Part shown: one piece after another, positions 17,673 to 25,678 of the stretch
Layout of the letters: every line of letters begins with the position of its first letter
How positions within the stretch are numbered: the first letter of the stretch is position 1
Source of the DNA: JAIBJN01 sp963775505
Lineage (GTDB): Bacteria; Actinomycetota; Thermoleophilia; Gaiellales; Gaiellaceae
Assembly: GCA_963775505.1 (NCBI GenBank)
Contig: CAVZIL010000001.1
Location: forward strand, 124,001-188,000
Reading direction: 5' to 3'
Length of the DNA stretch: 64,000 nt
Program-made: the position numbers and the translations under genes
The notes under the pieces: model-generated
The model's input: only the letters and a program-made list of their open reading frames with translations
Told to the model about the DNA's origin: nothing
Database searches by the model: none

Positions 17673-19001
17673 TCACGATTCGTGGGGCCGCGCCATCGCG
17701 CGGTAGTCGAGCGCCTTCTCGAGCGTCTCCTCGTCGACCCCTGCCTCGCGCGCGACCTCGCGCAGAGAGCGTCCGGAGGCGGCAGCCTCGTTCACGATCT
17801 CGCAGGCCTTGTCGTAGCCGATGTGCGGGTTGAGCGCGGTGGCGGCCGAGAGCGTCAGCTCCGCGTAGCGCTCCAGGGTCTCGTGGTTCGGCTCGATCCC
17901 GTCGACGCATTTCTCCGCGAAGAGCCTCGAGGCGGCGGCGAGGAGGCCGATCGACCCGAGCAGGTTGCGCGCCATCATCGGCACGAACGCGTTGAGCTCG
18001 AAGTGGCCCTGGAGCCCGCCGACCGTGATGGCGGCGTCGTTTCCGATCACCTGCGCGGCGACCTGCGTGACGACCTCGGGGATGACCGGGTTCACCTTGC
18101 CGGGCATGATCGAGCTGCCCTTCTGCAATTCGGGGATGACGATCTCGGCGAGGCCTGTTCGGGGGCCGGAGCCCATGAGCCGGATGTCGTTCGCGATCTT
18201 CGTCAGCGAGACGGCTACCGTCTTGAGAGCGCCGGAGACCTCGACGAGCGCGTCGCGGGCGGCCGTCGCCTCGAACGGGTGCGCCGGCGGGAGGATCGTG
18301 AGGCCGGTCTCCGCCGCGAGCTTCACTCGTATCCGGTCGGCGAACTCCGAGTGGGTGTTGAGCCCGGTGCCCGTCGCCGTTCCGCCGAGCGGGACTTGTC
18401 CGAGGCGGCCCAGGGTCGCCTCGGCGCGCGCGATCCCCTCGCGAACCTGCGCCGCGTAGCCGCCGAACTCCTGCCCGAGGGTGATCGGAACCGCGTCCAT
18501 CAGGTGTGTCCGACCCGACTTGACGAGGTCGGCAAACTCCACTTCCTTGCGCTCGAGCGCCTCGGCGAGCGTGCTCAGGCTGGGGAGCAGGTCGTTGACG
18601 ATCTCGTCGAGAGCGGCGAGATGAACGGCCGAGGGGAAGACGTCGTTCGACGACTGCCCCATGTTGACGTCGTCGTTCGCGTGGACGTCGTCGCCCGCGA
18701 GCGAGGCGATGACCTCGTTGGCGTTCATGTTCGACGACGTCCCCGACCCGGTCTGGAAGACGTCGATCGGGAACTGGTCGTCGAACTCGCCGGCCGCCAC
18801 CCGCTCGGCCGCGGCGGCGATGCGCTCGGCCTTGTCGAGGTCGAGGAGCCCCAGCTCGGCGTTCGTGCGGGCCGAAGCGGCCTTGATCCGGCCGAGCCAG
18901 CGCGCGACCGCGGGCGGAATCGGCTCGCCGGAGACGGGGAAGTTCTCGATCGCCTTCCGGGTCTCGCCACCCCAGAGCTCGCGTGGCGCGGTCTCGCTCA
19001 C
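17673..19001 (-). CDS. fumC: Fumarate hydratase class II
   Basis: A 442-residue iron-free fumarase that interconverts fumarate and malate in the TCA cycle, acting as a homotetramer. The superfamily signature GSSIMPGKVNP is present, along with TGSGTSSNMNANEV, the SGRTHLMDAVP catalytic-His segment and QSSNDVFPSAVH. Length is typical. GTG start at 19001 chosen for the TAGACT box (19009-19014, minus strand) 7 nt upstream. Convergent with lipA; preceded by repeat R2. Confidence 0.97.
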   Translation of the reverse strand: MSETAPRELWGGETRKAIENFPVSGEPIPPAVARWLGRIKAASARTNAELGLLDLDKAERIAAAAERVAAGEFDDQFPIDVFQTGSGTSSNMNANEVIASLAGDDVHANDDVNMGQSSNDVFPSAVHLAALDEIVNDLLPSLSTLAEALERKEVEFADLVKSGRTHLMDAVPITLGQEFGGYAAQVREGIARAEATLGRLGQVPLGGTATGTGLNTHSEFADRIRVKLAAETGLTILPPAHPFEATAARDALVEVSGALKTVAVSLTKIANDIRLMGSGPRTGLAEIVIPELQKGSSIMPGKVNPVIPEVVTQVAAQVIGNDAAITVGGLQGHFELNAFVPMMARNLLGSIGLLAAASRLFAEKCVDGIEPNHETLERYAELTLSAATALNPHIGYDKACEIVNEAAASGRSLREVAREAGVDEETLEKALDYRAMARPHES

Positions 19002-19036
19002 CTTCAGGAGTCTAGTCACGCCGGGGCGCCATCTCT

Positions 19037-19120
19037 TGGGGCACCCCTCTCCCACCACCCGCTTTCTAGCGTAACGGCGAAGGGCGCACGCGTGGGAGAC
19101 GAGAAGGTGTCGAAAGCGTG
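19037..19120 (+). repeat. Dispersed intergenic repeat R2, copy 2
   Basis: Fills most of the 136-bp gap between fumC and the reductase gene. It has TGGGGCACCCC, CCCACCACCCGCTTTC, AGCGTAACGGCGAAGG and GTGTCGAAAGCGTG, in the same order as the other two copies. Confidence 0.7.
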
Positions 19121-19137
19121 ACCATCGGTGGCGGCGC

Positions 19138-20148
19138 TCAGTCGGTCGAGTACTTCGGCTGGACCTTCTCGCCGCGGATCCTGGCGACGGCCTGGTTCGC
19201 CGCGACCGCGGCCTCGCCGAAGCCGACTGAGATCAGCGTGATCTTCCCTTCATAGCCGGCGACGTCGCCGGCCGCGTAGACGCCGGGGAGCGTCGTCTCC
19301 ATCGTCGAGGGCTCGACGACCACCTGGCGCTTGCCGTGGAGCTCGAGGCCCCAGTCGGCGATCGAGCCCAGATGCGAGTGGAAGCCGAGCAGGGTGATCA
19401 GCGCGTCGCACTCGACCTCGAAGAGCTCGCCGGTTCCGGTGTCCTCGAGGGTCACCGCCTGGATCCCTCCGTCGCCGCGGACGCCGCGCACCTCGGCCGG
19501 GATGCAGATGCGCACGGCTCCCTGCTGCTCGAGCTCGCGGGCCTCCTTGACGGAGGTCTCGAGCGCGCGAAACCGCTCGCGCCTGTGCACGAGCGTGATG
19601 GGGAGGCGCGCGGTGTCCTGCAGGCCGAGCGTCCAGTCGAGCGCGGAGTCGCCGCCGCCGACGATCACGCACGCCTTGTCGCGGAAGACCTCCTTCCGCT
19701 TGACGAAGTAGTGGAGCCCGCGGCCCTCCCACTCGTCGATGTCCTCGATCTCGAGCTTTCGGGGCTCGAAGGCGCCATGGCCGGCGGTGACGATCAGCAT
19801 GCGGGTCGGGAACGTCTCGCCCTCGTGGGTCGTGAGGATGAGCTGCTCCTCGCCGTTGACGCCCACGCGCTGGAGGTCCTTCACCTCCTGGTCGAGGAAG
19901 ACCTCGGCCCCGAACTGGAGACCCTGCTCGACGCAGAGGTCGACGAGCGCCTGACCCTGGATCTTCGGGTGGCCGGCCACGTCGTAGACGTGCTTCTCCG
20001 GGTAGACGGCGGCCACCTGGCCGCCGGGCTGGCCAAGGCTCTCGACGATTCTGACGGACGCGTCGCGATGCCCTGCGTAGTAGGCGGCCGCGAGCCCGAC
20101 CGGGCCGGCGCCGATGATGGTGATGTCGACGACGTGGTGGTCAGTCAT
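19138..20148 (-). CDS. Ferredoxin-NADP+ reductase, thioredoxin-reductase-like (YumC type)
   Basis: A 336-residue flavoprotein that moves electrons between NADPH and ferredoxin. It has the FAD glycine motif IIGAGPVGLAAAYYAG, the NADPH motif VIVGGGDSALDW and the C-terminal GVYAAGDVAGYEGKITLISVGFGEAA. It lacks the CxxC disulfide of true thioredoxin reductases, which places it in the YumC-like FNR group; length fits. The start codon lies inside a perfect 10-bp inverted repeat. Its neighbour is an Fe-S carrier gene on the same strand, consistent with a role in Fe-S or ferredoxin metabolism. Confidence 0.92.
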   Translation of the reverse strand: MTDHHVVDITIIGAGPVGLAAAYYAGHRDASVRIVESLGQPGGQVAAVYPEKHVYDVAGHPKIQGQALVDLCVEQGLQFGAEVFLDQEVKDLQRVGVNGEEQLILTTHEGETFPTRMLIVTAGHGAFEPRKLEIEDIDEWEGRGLHYFVKRKEVFRDKACVIVGGGDSALDWTLGLQDTARLPITLVHRRERFRALETSVKEARELEQQGAVRICIPAEVRGVRGDGGIQAVTLEDTGTGELFEVECDALITLLGFHSHLGSIADWGLELHGKRQVVVEPSTMETTLPGVYAAGDVAGYEGKITLISVGFGEAAVAANQAVARIRGEKVQPKYSTD

Positions 20149-20168
20149 GGCTTACCGAGCCATGACTG
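20142..20168 (-). promoter_or_regulatory. Perfect inverted repeat covering the reductase start codon
   Basis: CAGTCATGGC - 7 nt - GCCATGACTG. The left arm (20142-20151) contains the reductase's ATG. It could be an operator near the promoter or an mRNA hairpin that hides the start codon. Confidence 0.6.
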
Positions 20169-20180
20169 CGGGGAGGGTGT

Positions 20181-20205
20181 GTGGGGGAAACATGGTTTCC
20201 CCCAC
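20181..20205. repeat. GTGGGGGAAAC-ATG-GTTTCCCCCAC palindrome
   Basis: Perfect 11-bp hairpin with a 3-nt ATG loop, between the A-type carrier gene and the reductase. It is closely similar to the hairpin at 7879-7906. No T-run follows on the minus strand. Confidence 0.65.
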
Positions 20206-20267
20206 GGGAATGAGCCGAAGGCGAATGACGGTCAAACCGCGATCAGATTAGCGAGGGGCGGTCGAGC

Positions 20268-20663
20268 TCAGTGAGAGCAGCCCGAGCCGCAGGCCCCGCC
20301 GGCGTGCGCGGAAACAGGCTCGCCGCCCGCCTCCTCCTTCGCCTGGAAGGACGAGCCGCAGCCGCAGGCCGCCTGCACGTTCGGGTTGTTGATCGCGAAC
20401 CCCGCGCCCATGAGGGCGTCGACGAAGTCGATCTCCGAGCCGACGAGGTAGGGCGCGCTGAACGGATCGACGACGACCCGAACGCCGTGCATCTCGACTT
20501 CGTTGTCACCGTCCTGCGGGCCGCGGTCGAAGCCCAGCGCGTACTGGAAGCCCGAGCAGCCCCCGCCCTCCACGGCGATCCGGAGCACGCTGACCTCGCC
20601 CTCAGGCTCCTGCGCCATGAGCTCCTTGATCTTGGCGGCGGCGTTCTCGGTGACGGTGACCAT
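20268..20663 (-). CDS. A-type iron-sulfur cluster carrier (IscA/ErpA/HesB family)
   Basis: A 131-residue Fe-S carrier that hands clusters to apo-proteins. The three cluster cysteines are visible: GGGCSGFQYALGF, and CGCG in AACGCGSSF. After the normal C-terminus (~105 residues) it has an extra tail rich in Cys and His (HAGGACGSGCSH) that could bind another metal. TACACT lies 9 nt before the ATG. Placed next to a ferredoxin reductase and just before complex I, which needs many clusters. Confidence 0.94.
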   Translation of the reverse strand: MVTVTENAAAKIKELMAQEPEGEVSVLRIAVEGGGCSGFQYALGFDRGPQDGDNEVEMHGVRVVVDPFSAPYLVGSEIDFVDALMGAGFAINNPNVQAACGCGSSFQAKEEAGGEPVSAHAGGACGSGCSH

Positions 20664-20787
20664 TCCGGTCTGAGTGTAGCAACGGGCTCAGCCGCGCCAA
20701 TCCCCCGACTTTGTGACGCGCGTCGCACCACGTTTCCCCTGGCGCAGAGCCGGTTTCCGTCCATCCGCGCCGACTGCTTGTGAGCGC

Positions 20788-20793
20788 TAGGAT
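20788..20793 (+). promoter_or_regulatory. -10 box of the nuo operon
   Basis: TAGGAT ends 7 nt before the GTG at 20801, predicting a leaderless nuoA message starting at about 20800. This is the only obvious promoter upstream of the nuoA-N run. Confidence 0.6.
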
Positions 20794-20800
20794 GCCCGAT

Positions 20801-21187
20801 GTGCAGGGCGTGCCCTTCGCCGCGCTTGACGACTGGTTCCCGTTCCTCGTCTACGCGCTCTTCGCGGCGGCGATCCCGGCCTCGATGCTCTTCGCGTCGT
20901 TCGCCCTCTCGACCCGGCGCAAGCAGGCGCCGCCAAAGGCTCAGAGGATGCCGTTCGAGTCGGGCGTCTCCACCGGCCCGCCCAAGCAACAGCGGTTCAC
21001 GGTCAGCTTCTACCTGACGGCGATGCTCTTCATCGTCTTCGACATCGAGATCGTCTTCCTCTACCCCGTGGCAGTCGTCCTCGACCAGGTGGGGACCTTC
21101 GCGCTCGCGGAGTTCGGGTTCTTCATCGCCATCCTCGCCATCGCCTACGTGTACGTGTGGAAACGGGGCGCGCTCGAGTGGCGGTGA
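20801..21187 (+). CDS. nuoA: NADH-quinone oxidoreductase subunit A
   Basis: A 128-residue membrane subunit of complex I with three hydrophobic segments and the conserved PFESGVSTGPPKQQRFTVSFYLTAMLFIVFDIEIVFLYP stretch around the second helix. It helps form the quinone-site entrance. Alternative in-frame starts are ATG at 20792 and GTG at 20780; GTG 20801 is preferred because a TAGGAT box ends 7 nt upstream. It overlaps nuoB. Confidence 0.96.
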   Translation: MQGVPFAALDDWFPFLVYALFAAAIPASMLFASFALSTRRKQAPPKAQRMPFESGVSTGPPKQQRFTVSFYLTAMLFIVFDIEIVFLYPVAVVLDQVGTFALAEFGFFIAILAIAYVYVWKRGALEWR

Positions 21188-21765
21188 AGCGCAAGCGCCT
21201 GGCCGACTTCGGACTGCAGTCCGAGCGGACGCTCATGCGCGGCAAGGGCCCGGGCGTCTTCGAGCGGGAGCTGGGCGCCGAGGAGCTCGAGCAGAAGCTC
21301 CTCCTCACAACCGTGCAGAAGGCGGTGGCCTGGGCGCAGGGCTACTCGATCTGGCCGGACACGTTCGGGCTCGCCTGCTGCGCGATCGAGATGATGTCGA
21401 TCGTCACCTCGCGCTACGACAGCGCCCGCTTCGGCGCCGAGGTCTTCCGCTCGTCCCCGCGCCAGGCCGACCTCCTGATCGTCTCCGGCCGCGTGGCGCA
21501 CAAGATGGCGAAGCCGCTGCGCGAGATCTACGACCAGATGCTCGAGCCGAAGTGGGTGATCGCGATGGGCGCGTGCGCGAGCTCGGGCGGGATGTTCAAC
21601 AACTACGCGATCCTCCAGGGCGTCGACAAGATCGTCCCTGTCGACATCCACGTGCCTGGCTGCCCGCCCCGGCCTGAGGCGCTGCTCGAGGGCATCGTGA
21701 GGCTCCAGGAGAAGATCCGCGCCGGCGTGCCCCCCGCTTACGAGATCCGCGGGGTCGCCGAGTGA
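21178..21765 (+). CDS. nuoB: NADH-quinone oxidoreductase subunit B
   Basis: A 195-residue peripheral-arm subunit carrying the terminal cluster N2, which passes electrons to quinone. Ligands are in GLACCAIEMM (two adjacent Cys), GACASSGG and VPGCPPRPE. GTG at 21178 overlaps the end of nuoA by 10 nt; a GTG two codons later is equally possible. It overlaps nuoC by 4 nt. Confidence 0.97.
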   Translation: MAVKRKRLADFGLQSERTLMRGKGPGVFERELGAEELEQKLLLTTVQKAVAWAQGYSIWPDTFGLACCAIEMMSIVTSRYDSARFGAEVFRSSPRQADLLIVSGRVAHKMAKPLREIYDQMLEPKWVIAMGACASSGGMFNNYAILQGVDKIVPVDIHVPGCPPRPEALLEGIVRLQEKIRAGVPPAYEIRGVAE

Positions 21766-22322
21766 CCCCCGCGCTCGCCGGCGTGCCCGGCTTCGTGGAG
21801 GAGCGCGTCGAGCACGGTGAGACGACCGTCGTCGTCGAGCGCGAGCGGCTCGTCGAGGCGGCGACGTGGCTGCGCGACGAGGCCGGCTTCAACTTCCTCT
21901 CCGACGTCGCCGCCGCCGACTACCTCGGCTGGGATCTGCCGCGCGTCGCCGGCTACTGGGGCGACCCCCGCGGCCGCGATCTCAACAGCCCGGGGTCCTG
22001 GGGCCTCCAACAGCAGCCCGAACCGAAGCCGAGCCGTTTCTCGGTCTCGTACCACCTGCTCAGGGTCGAGTCGGGCGCGACCGAAGCGCCGCGGCTCCGA
22101 CTGCAGGTTCGGTGCGAGGACGGGGAGCCGATCCCGAGCGTCGTCTCCGTCTGGCCGACGGCCGACTGGCACGAGCGCGAGGCGTGGGACATGATGGGCA
22201 TCCCCCTAGACGGCCATCCGAACCCCGTCCGCATCCTCATGGAGGACGACTGGGAAGGCCATCCGCTCCGCAAGGATTACCCGCTCGGCGGCGAGCCGGT
22301 GCGCTTCTCGGACGAGGAGTAG
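21762..22322 (+). CDS. nuoC: NADH-quinone oxidoreductase subunit C
   Basis: A 186-residue subunit (30 kDa type) of the quinone-facing module. The signature WPTADWHEREAWDMMGI and the C-terminal HPLRKDYPLGGEP are present. It is separate from nuoD, not fused. The TAG stop (22320-22322) is formed by the first bases of repeat R1, whose body separates it from nuoD. Confidence 0.96.
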   Translation: MTPALAGVPGFVEERVEHGETTVVVERERLVEAATWLRDEAGFNFLSDVAAADYLGWDLPRVAGYWGDPRGRDLNSPGSWGLQQQPEPKPSRFSVSYHLLRVESGATEAPRLRLQVRCEDGEPIPSVVSVWPTADWHEREAWDMMGIPLDGHPNPVRILMEDDWEGHPLRKDYPLGGEPVRFSDEE

Positions 22323-22485
22323 TGCCCATTCAGGTAATCCAGCCCAGATTCTGCGTCGCGAGCACCAAGCCAGAGGCCGCACTGGCGCGCAGCCAAGGCT
22401 GGTTGCCTTGGCAAGGGCGAGGGTGGGTTCTGGCGCCGCGTGATCGCGGGGCAGAAGCGGGCTCGTATTGCCTGGAGGGGCACTA
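22320..22485 (+). repeat. Repeat R1, copy 1: ~165-bp element with terminal inverted repeats
   Basis: The ends are TAGTGCCCATTCAGGTAAT (22320-22338) and the reverse complement of TAGTGCCCCTCCAGGCAAT (22467-22485), 16 of 19 matching. An inner hairpin CCAAGGC/GCCTTGG spans 22393-22411. The element exactly fills nuoC-nuoD: the left end supplies the nuoC stop, and the right end (GGAGGGG, 7 nt from ATG) supplies the nuoD ribosome-binding site. An inverted copy lies at 41629-41793. No open frame of note inside; MITE-like. Confidence 0.85.
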
Positions 22486-23748
22486 ATGGCGGTAGCGGAA
22501 CCGAAGACGGCCATCTACGAGGGTACGCGGATTCCCTCGCCGACCCCGTCGATCCTCGAGGTCGACCCCGCGCTGCGCGAGGAAGGGGACATCCTCGAGG
22601 TCAACTTCGGGCCCAACCACCCCTCCACCCACGGCGTTCTCCGTCTCGTCGTGGAGCTGAACGGCGAGAAGGTGGTCGGCCTGCGCGCCGTCGTCGGCTA
22701 CCTCCACACCGGCTTCGAGAAGAACATGGAGCACAAAACGTGGTGGAAGGCGATCACGTACCCGGAGCGGATCGACTACGTCTCCTTCCAGAACAACGAG
22801 CTCGTCTTCGTCCTCGCCATCGAGAAGCTGCTCGGCGTCGAGCCGCCGCCGAAGGCCCAGTGGATGCGGATGCTCCTGTGCGAGCTCAACCGGATCCACT
22901 CGCACCTCGTGTGGCTGGGGACGGCGGCCCTGGAGCTGGGCGCGATCTCGATGTTCTGGTACTGCTTCCGCGAGCGCGACGCCATCCTCGACCTCTTCGA
23001 GCTGGTCACCGGCGTGCGCATGCACACGCGCTACTTCCAGGCGGGCGGGCTCGCCGAGGACATCCCGGTCGGCTTCTACGACGAGTGCCGCGCCTTCGCC
23101 GAGACGATGCCAGGGCGCGTCGACGAGTACGAGTCGATCCTCTCCGGCCAGGCGATCTGGCTCGAGCGGACGAAGGGCATCGGCCTTCTCTCCGCGGCGG
23201 ACGCAATCGCGCTCGGCCAGTCCGGCCCGGTGCTGCGGGCGTCCGGCGTCGACTGGGACCTCCGCAGAACGCAGCCGTACCTCGCCTACGACCAGGTCGA
23301 CTTCGACGTGCCCGTGTACACGAACGGCGACGTCTTCGACCGTTACAAGGTGCACATGGACGAGATGCGCCAGTCGACGCGCATCGTCCAGCAGGCACTC
23401 GAGGGCATGCCCGAGGGGCCGTGGATCGTGGACGACCGCAAGATCGTCCTTCCGCCGCGCAATGAGCTCCACACGTCGATGGAGAGCCTCATCCACCATT
23501 TCAAGCTCGTCACGGAGGGGTATCGGGTGCCCGAGGGGGAGGTCTACGTGACGATCGAGTCGCCACGGGGCGAGCTCGGCTGCTACGTCGTCTCCGACGG
23601 CGGCTCGAAGCCCTGGCGGGTGAAGTTCCGGGCCCCCTCTTTCGTGGCGCTGGAGGCGACCGCGACCTGCATGAGCGACGCCCTCGTCGCCGACCTGATC
23701 GCGATCGTCGGCTCGCTCGACACAGTCATGGGCGAGGTCGACCGGTGA
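22486..23748 (+). CDS. nuoD: NADH-quinone oxidoreductase subunit D
   Basis: A 420-residue subunit (49 kDa type) that with NuoB forms the quinone-reduction site. It has NFGPNHPSTHGVLRLVVELNGE with the quinone-site His, GYLHTGFEKNMEHKT, and the C-terminal SLDTVMGEVDR. The ATG follows directly on repeat R1, so the repeat end is its ribosome-binding site. It overlaps nuoE by 4 nt. Confidence 0.98.
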   Translation: MAVAEPKTAIYEGTRIPSPTPSILEVDPALREEGDILEVNFGPNHPSTHGVLRLVVELNGEKVVGLRAVVGYLHTGFEKNMEHKTWWKAITYPERIDYVSFQNNELVFVLAIEKLLGVEPPPKAQWMRMLLCELNRIHSHLVWLGTAALELGAISMFWYCFRERDAILDLFELVTGVRMHTRYFQAGGLAEDIPVGFYDECRAFAETMPGRVDEYESILSGQAIWLERTKGIGLLSAADAIALGQSGPVLRASGVDWDLRRTQPYLAYDQVDFDVPVYTNGDVFDRYKVHMDEMRQSTRIVQQALEGMPEGPWIVDDRKIVLPPRNELHTSMESLIHHFKLVTEGYRVPEGEVYVTIESPRGELGCYVVSDGGSKPWRVKFRAPSFVALEATATCMSDALVADLIAIVGSLDTVMGEVDR

Positions 23749-24224
23749 GCGCCGCCTCGACCCTGTACGACCGCATCCGGGAGGTCGCCGCACAGTATCC
23801 GGAGAGCCGCTCAGCCGTCCTCCCGGCCCTGCGGCTCGCGCAGGAGGAGCACGGCGGCTGGCTCCCGCCCGAGGCCTTCCGCGAGGTCGGCGACGCCCTC
23901 GAGCTCACGCCCGCGTACTGCCAGGCGGTGGCCAGCTTCTACGACATGTTCCAGCTGGCGCCGGTGGGCCGCCACATGGTCGAGGTGTGCACGAACATCT
24001 CGTGCGCCCTCGTCGGTGCCCAGCACGTGCTGGAGGCCTTCGAGCGCGAGCTCGGCGTCAACGCGGGCGAGACGACGGCGGACGGCGAGATCACGCTGCG
24101 CACGGTCGAGTGCGCCGGGGGCTGCGGGTGGGGGACGGTCGTGGCCGTCGACCACCGCTACCGCGAGCCCGTGCAGCCGGCCGACGTGCCGGGGATCCTG
24201 AGGGAGCTGCGCGGTGGCGCTTAG
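23745..24224 (+). CDS. nuoE: NADH-quinone oxidoreductase subunit E
   Basis: A 159-residue thioredoxin-like subunit (24 kDa type) of the NADH-dehydrogenase module, holding the [2Fe-2S] cluster N1a. Its four Cys are in CTNISC and CAGGCG. N-terminal helices include ESRSAVLPALRLAQEEHGGWL. GTG start overlaps nuoD by 4 nt, and the stop overlaps nuoF by 11 nt. Confidence 0.97.
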   Translation: MSAASTLYDRIREVAAQYPESRSAVLPALRLAQEEHGGWLPPEAFREVGDALELTPAYCQAVASFYDMFQLAPVGRHMVEVCTNISCALVGAQHVLEAFERELGVNAGETTADGEITLRTVECAGGCGWGTVVAVDHRYREPVQPADVPGILRELRGGA

Positions 24225-25572
24225 AGAGCTGCTCCTCGAGCATGCAGACGAGCGCGATCTGACGAGGCTCGCCGAGTACGAGGCCGTCGGCGGCTACGAG
24301 TCGCAGCGCCGGGCGCTGGGCATGGAGCGCCAGGCGGTGCTGGACGAGCTGCTCGCCGCCGACGTCCGGGGGCGCGGCGGCGCCGGCTTTCCGATGGGCC
24401 GCAAGGCGAGCTTCCTGCCGAAGCCCGAGGACTCGCCGCGGCCGATCTACCTCGTCGTCAACGCCGACGAGTCCGAGCCGGGGACCTTCAAGGACCGCGA
24501 GATCATGCTTCGCGTCCCGCACCTCTTCCTCGAGGGCGTGTTCATCGCCGCGCACACGATCGGCTCGAGCCTCGCGTTCATCTACCTCCGCGGCGAGTAC
24601 CTGACGGAGTACGAGGTCGTCGTCGCCGCGCTCGAGGAGGCCCGCGAGGCGGGCTATGTCGGCAAGGACGTCCTTGGCTCCGGGTGGGATCTCGCCGTCG
24701 TCGTCCACCGGGGAGCCGGTGCGTACATCTGCGGCGAGGAGACCGGCCTGCTGGAGTCGCTCGAGGGCCGCCGCGGCCAGCCTCGCACGAAGCCGCCCTT
24801 CCCGGCCATCTCCGGCCTGTATGCGTCGCCGACGCTGATCAACAACGTCGAGACGCTCGCGACGGTGCCCAAGATCGTGCAGATGGGCGGAGAGGCCTAC
24901 GCGCGCCTCGGGGTCGAGCACTCGGCGGGCACACGGGTGTTCTCGCTCTCGGGAAACGTCGTCAACGGCGGAAACTACGAGCTCGAGCTGGGGACGTCGC
25001 TCCGCGAGCTGATCTACGACCTCGGCGGCGGGATCCCGGACGAGCGAGAGCTGAAGGCGATCATCCCCGGCGGCTCGTCGGTCCCGGTCCTGACCGCGGC
25101 CGAGGTGGACACGCCGCTCGACTTCGACTCCATGGCGGCGGCGGGGACGATGCTCGGGTCCGGGGCGGTCATCGTCATCGACGATCGCTGCTGCATGGTG
25201 CAGCTCGGCTTGCGGGTCGCGCAGTTCTACATGCACGAGTCGTGCGGCAAGTGCACGCCGTGCCGCGAGGGAACGCGCTGGATGGTGCAGCTCCTCCACA
25301 AGATCGAGGAGGGCGACGCGACGCAGGGCGAGCTCGACGTCCTCCTCAACGTGTGCGACCGCATCCTCGGCAACTGCCTGTGCCCGCTCGGCGACGCGGC
25401 CGCGCTGCCGGTGGCCAGCTACGTGGCGAGGTTCCGCGAGGAGTACCAGCGCCACATCGACGAGGGCGGCTGCCCCTTCGGCGGCGAGTCGTCGCTGGAG
25501 GGCGTCCTCGCGCCCGTCGACCAGCACCACGCACGCCTGCGGGAGGAGATCGAGGTTCCGGCCGGGCCATGA
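24214..25572 (+). CDS. nuoF: NADH-quinone oxidoreductase subunit F
   Basis: A 452-residue subunit (51 kDa type) that binds NADH and FMN and holds cluster N3. NADH/FMN glycine motifs are RGRGGAGFPMGRK and AGAYICGEETGLLESLEGRRGQPR; the 4Fe-4S ligands are ESCGKCTPCREG and a distal Cys in NCLCPLGDAA. Normal length with a short extra C-terminus. Followed by repeat R2 before nuoG. Confidence 0.98.
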   Translation: MALRELLLEHADERDLTRLAEYEAVGGYESQRRALGMERQAVLDELLAADVRGRGGAGFPMGRKASFLPKPEDSPRPIYLVVNADESEPGTFKDREIMLRVPHLFLEGVFIAAHTIGSSLAFIYLRGEYLTEYEVVVAALEEAREAGYVGKDVLGSGWDLAVVVHRGAGAYICGEETGLLESLEGRRGQPRTKPPFPAISGLYASPTLINNVETLATVPKIVQMGGEAYARLGVEHSAGTRVFSLSGNVVNGGNYELELGTSLRELIYDLGGGIPDERELKAIIPGGSSVPVLTAAEVDTPLDFDSMAAAGTMLGSGAVIVIDDRCCMVQLGLRVAQFYMHESCGKCTPCREGTRWMVQLLHKIEEGDATQGELDVLLNVCDRILGNCLCPLGDAAALPVASYVARFREEYQRHIDEGGCPFGGESSLEGVLAPVDQHHARLREEIEVPAGP

Positions 25573-25593
25573 GCAGCACGCCCGTCTGTCCTG

Positions 25594-25677
25594 TGGGGCA
25601 CCCCGGCCCACCACCCGCTTTCAACGCTAACTGTGAAAGTCGCGCCCGTGGCGCGCGGACCGTGCCGGAAGTGTCGC
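25594..25677 (+). repeat. Dispersed intergenic repeat R2, copy 3
   Basis: Occupies most of the 106-bp gap between nuoF and nuoG and ends one base before the nuoG ATG. Blocks TGGGGCACCCC, CCCACCACCCGCTTTC, ACGCTAACTGTGAAAG and GTGCCGGAAGTGTCGC line up with the other copies. It has no Shine-Dalgarno-like purine run near the ATG. Confidence 0.7.
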
Positions 25678-25678
25678 G

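Noticed and set aside
22320..22485. Reading repeat R1 as a riboswitch upstream of nuoD
   Set aside because: It lies mid-operon, occurs in inverted orientation elsewhere, and has terminal inverted repeats; a mobile-type repeat explains it better, though an RNA role is not excluded.
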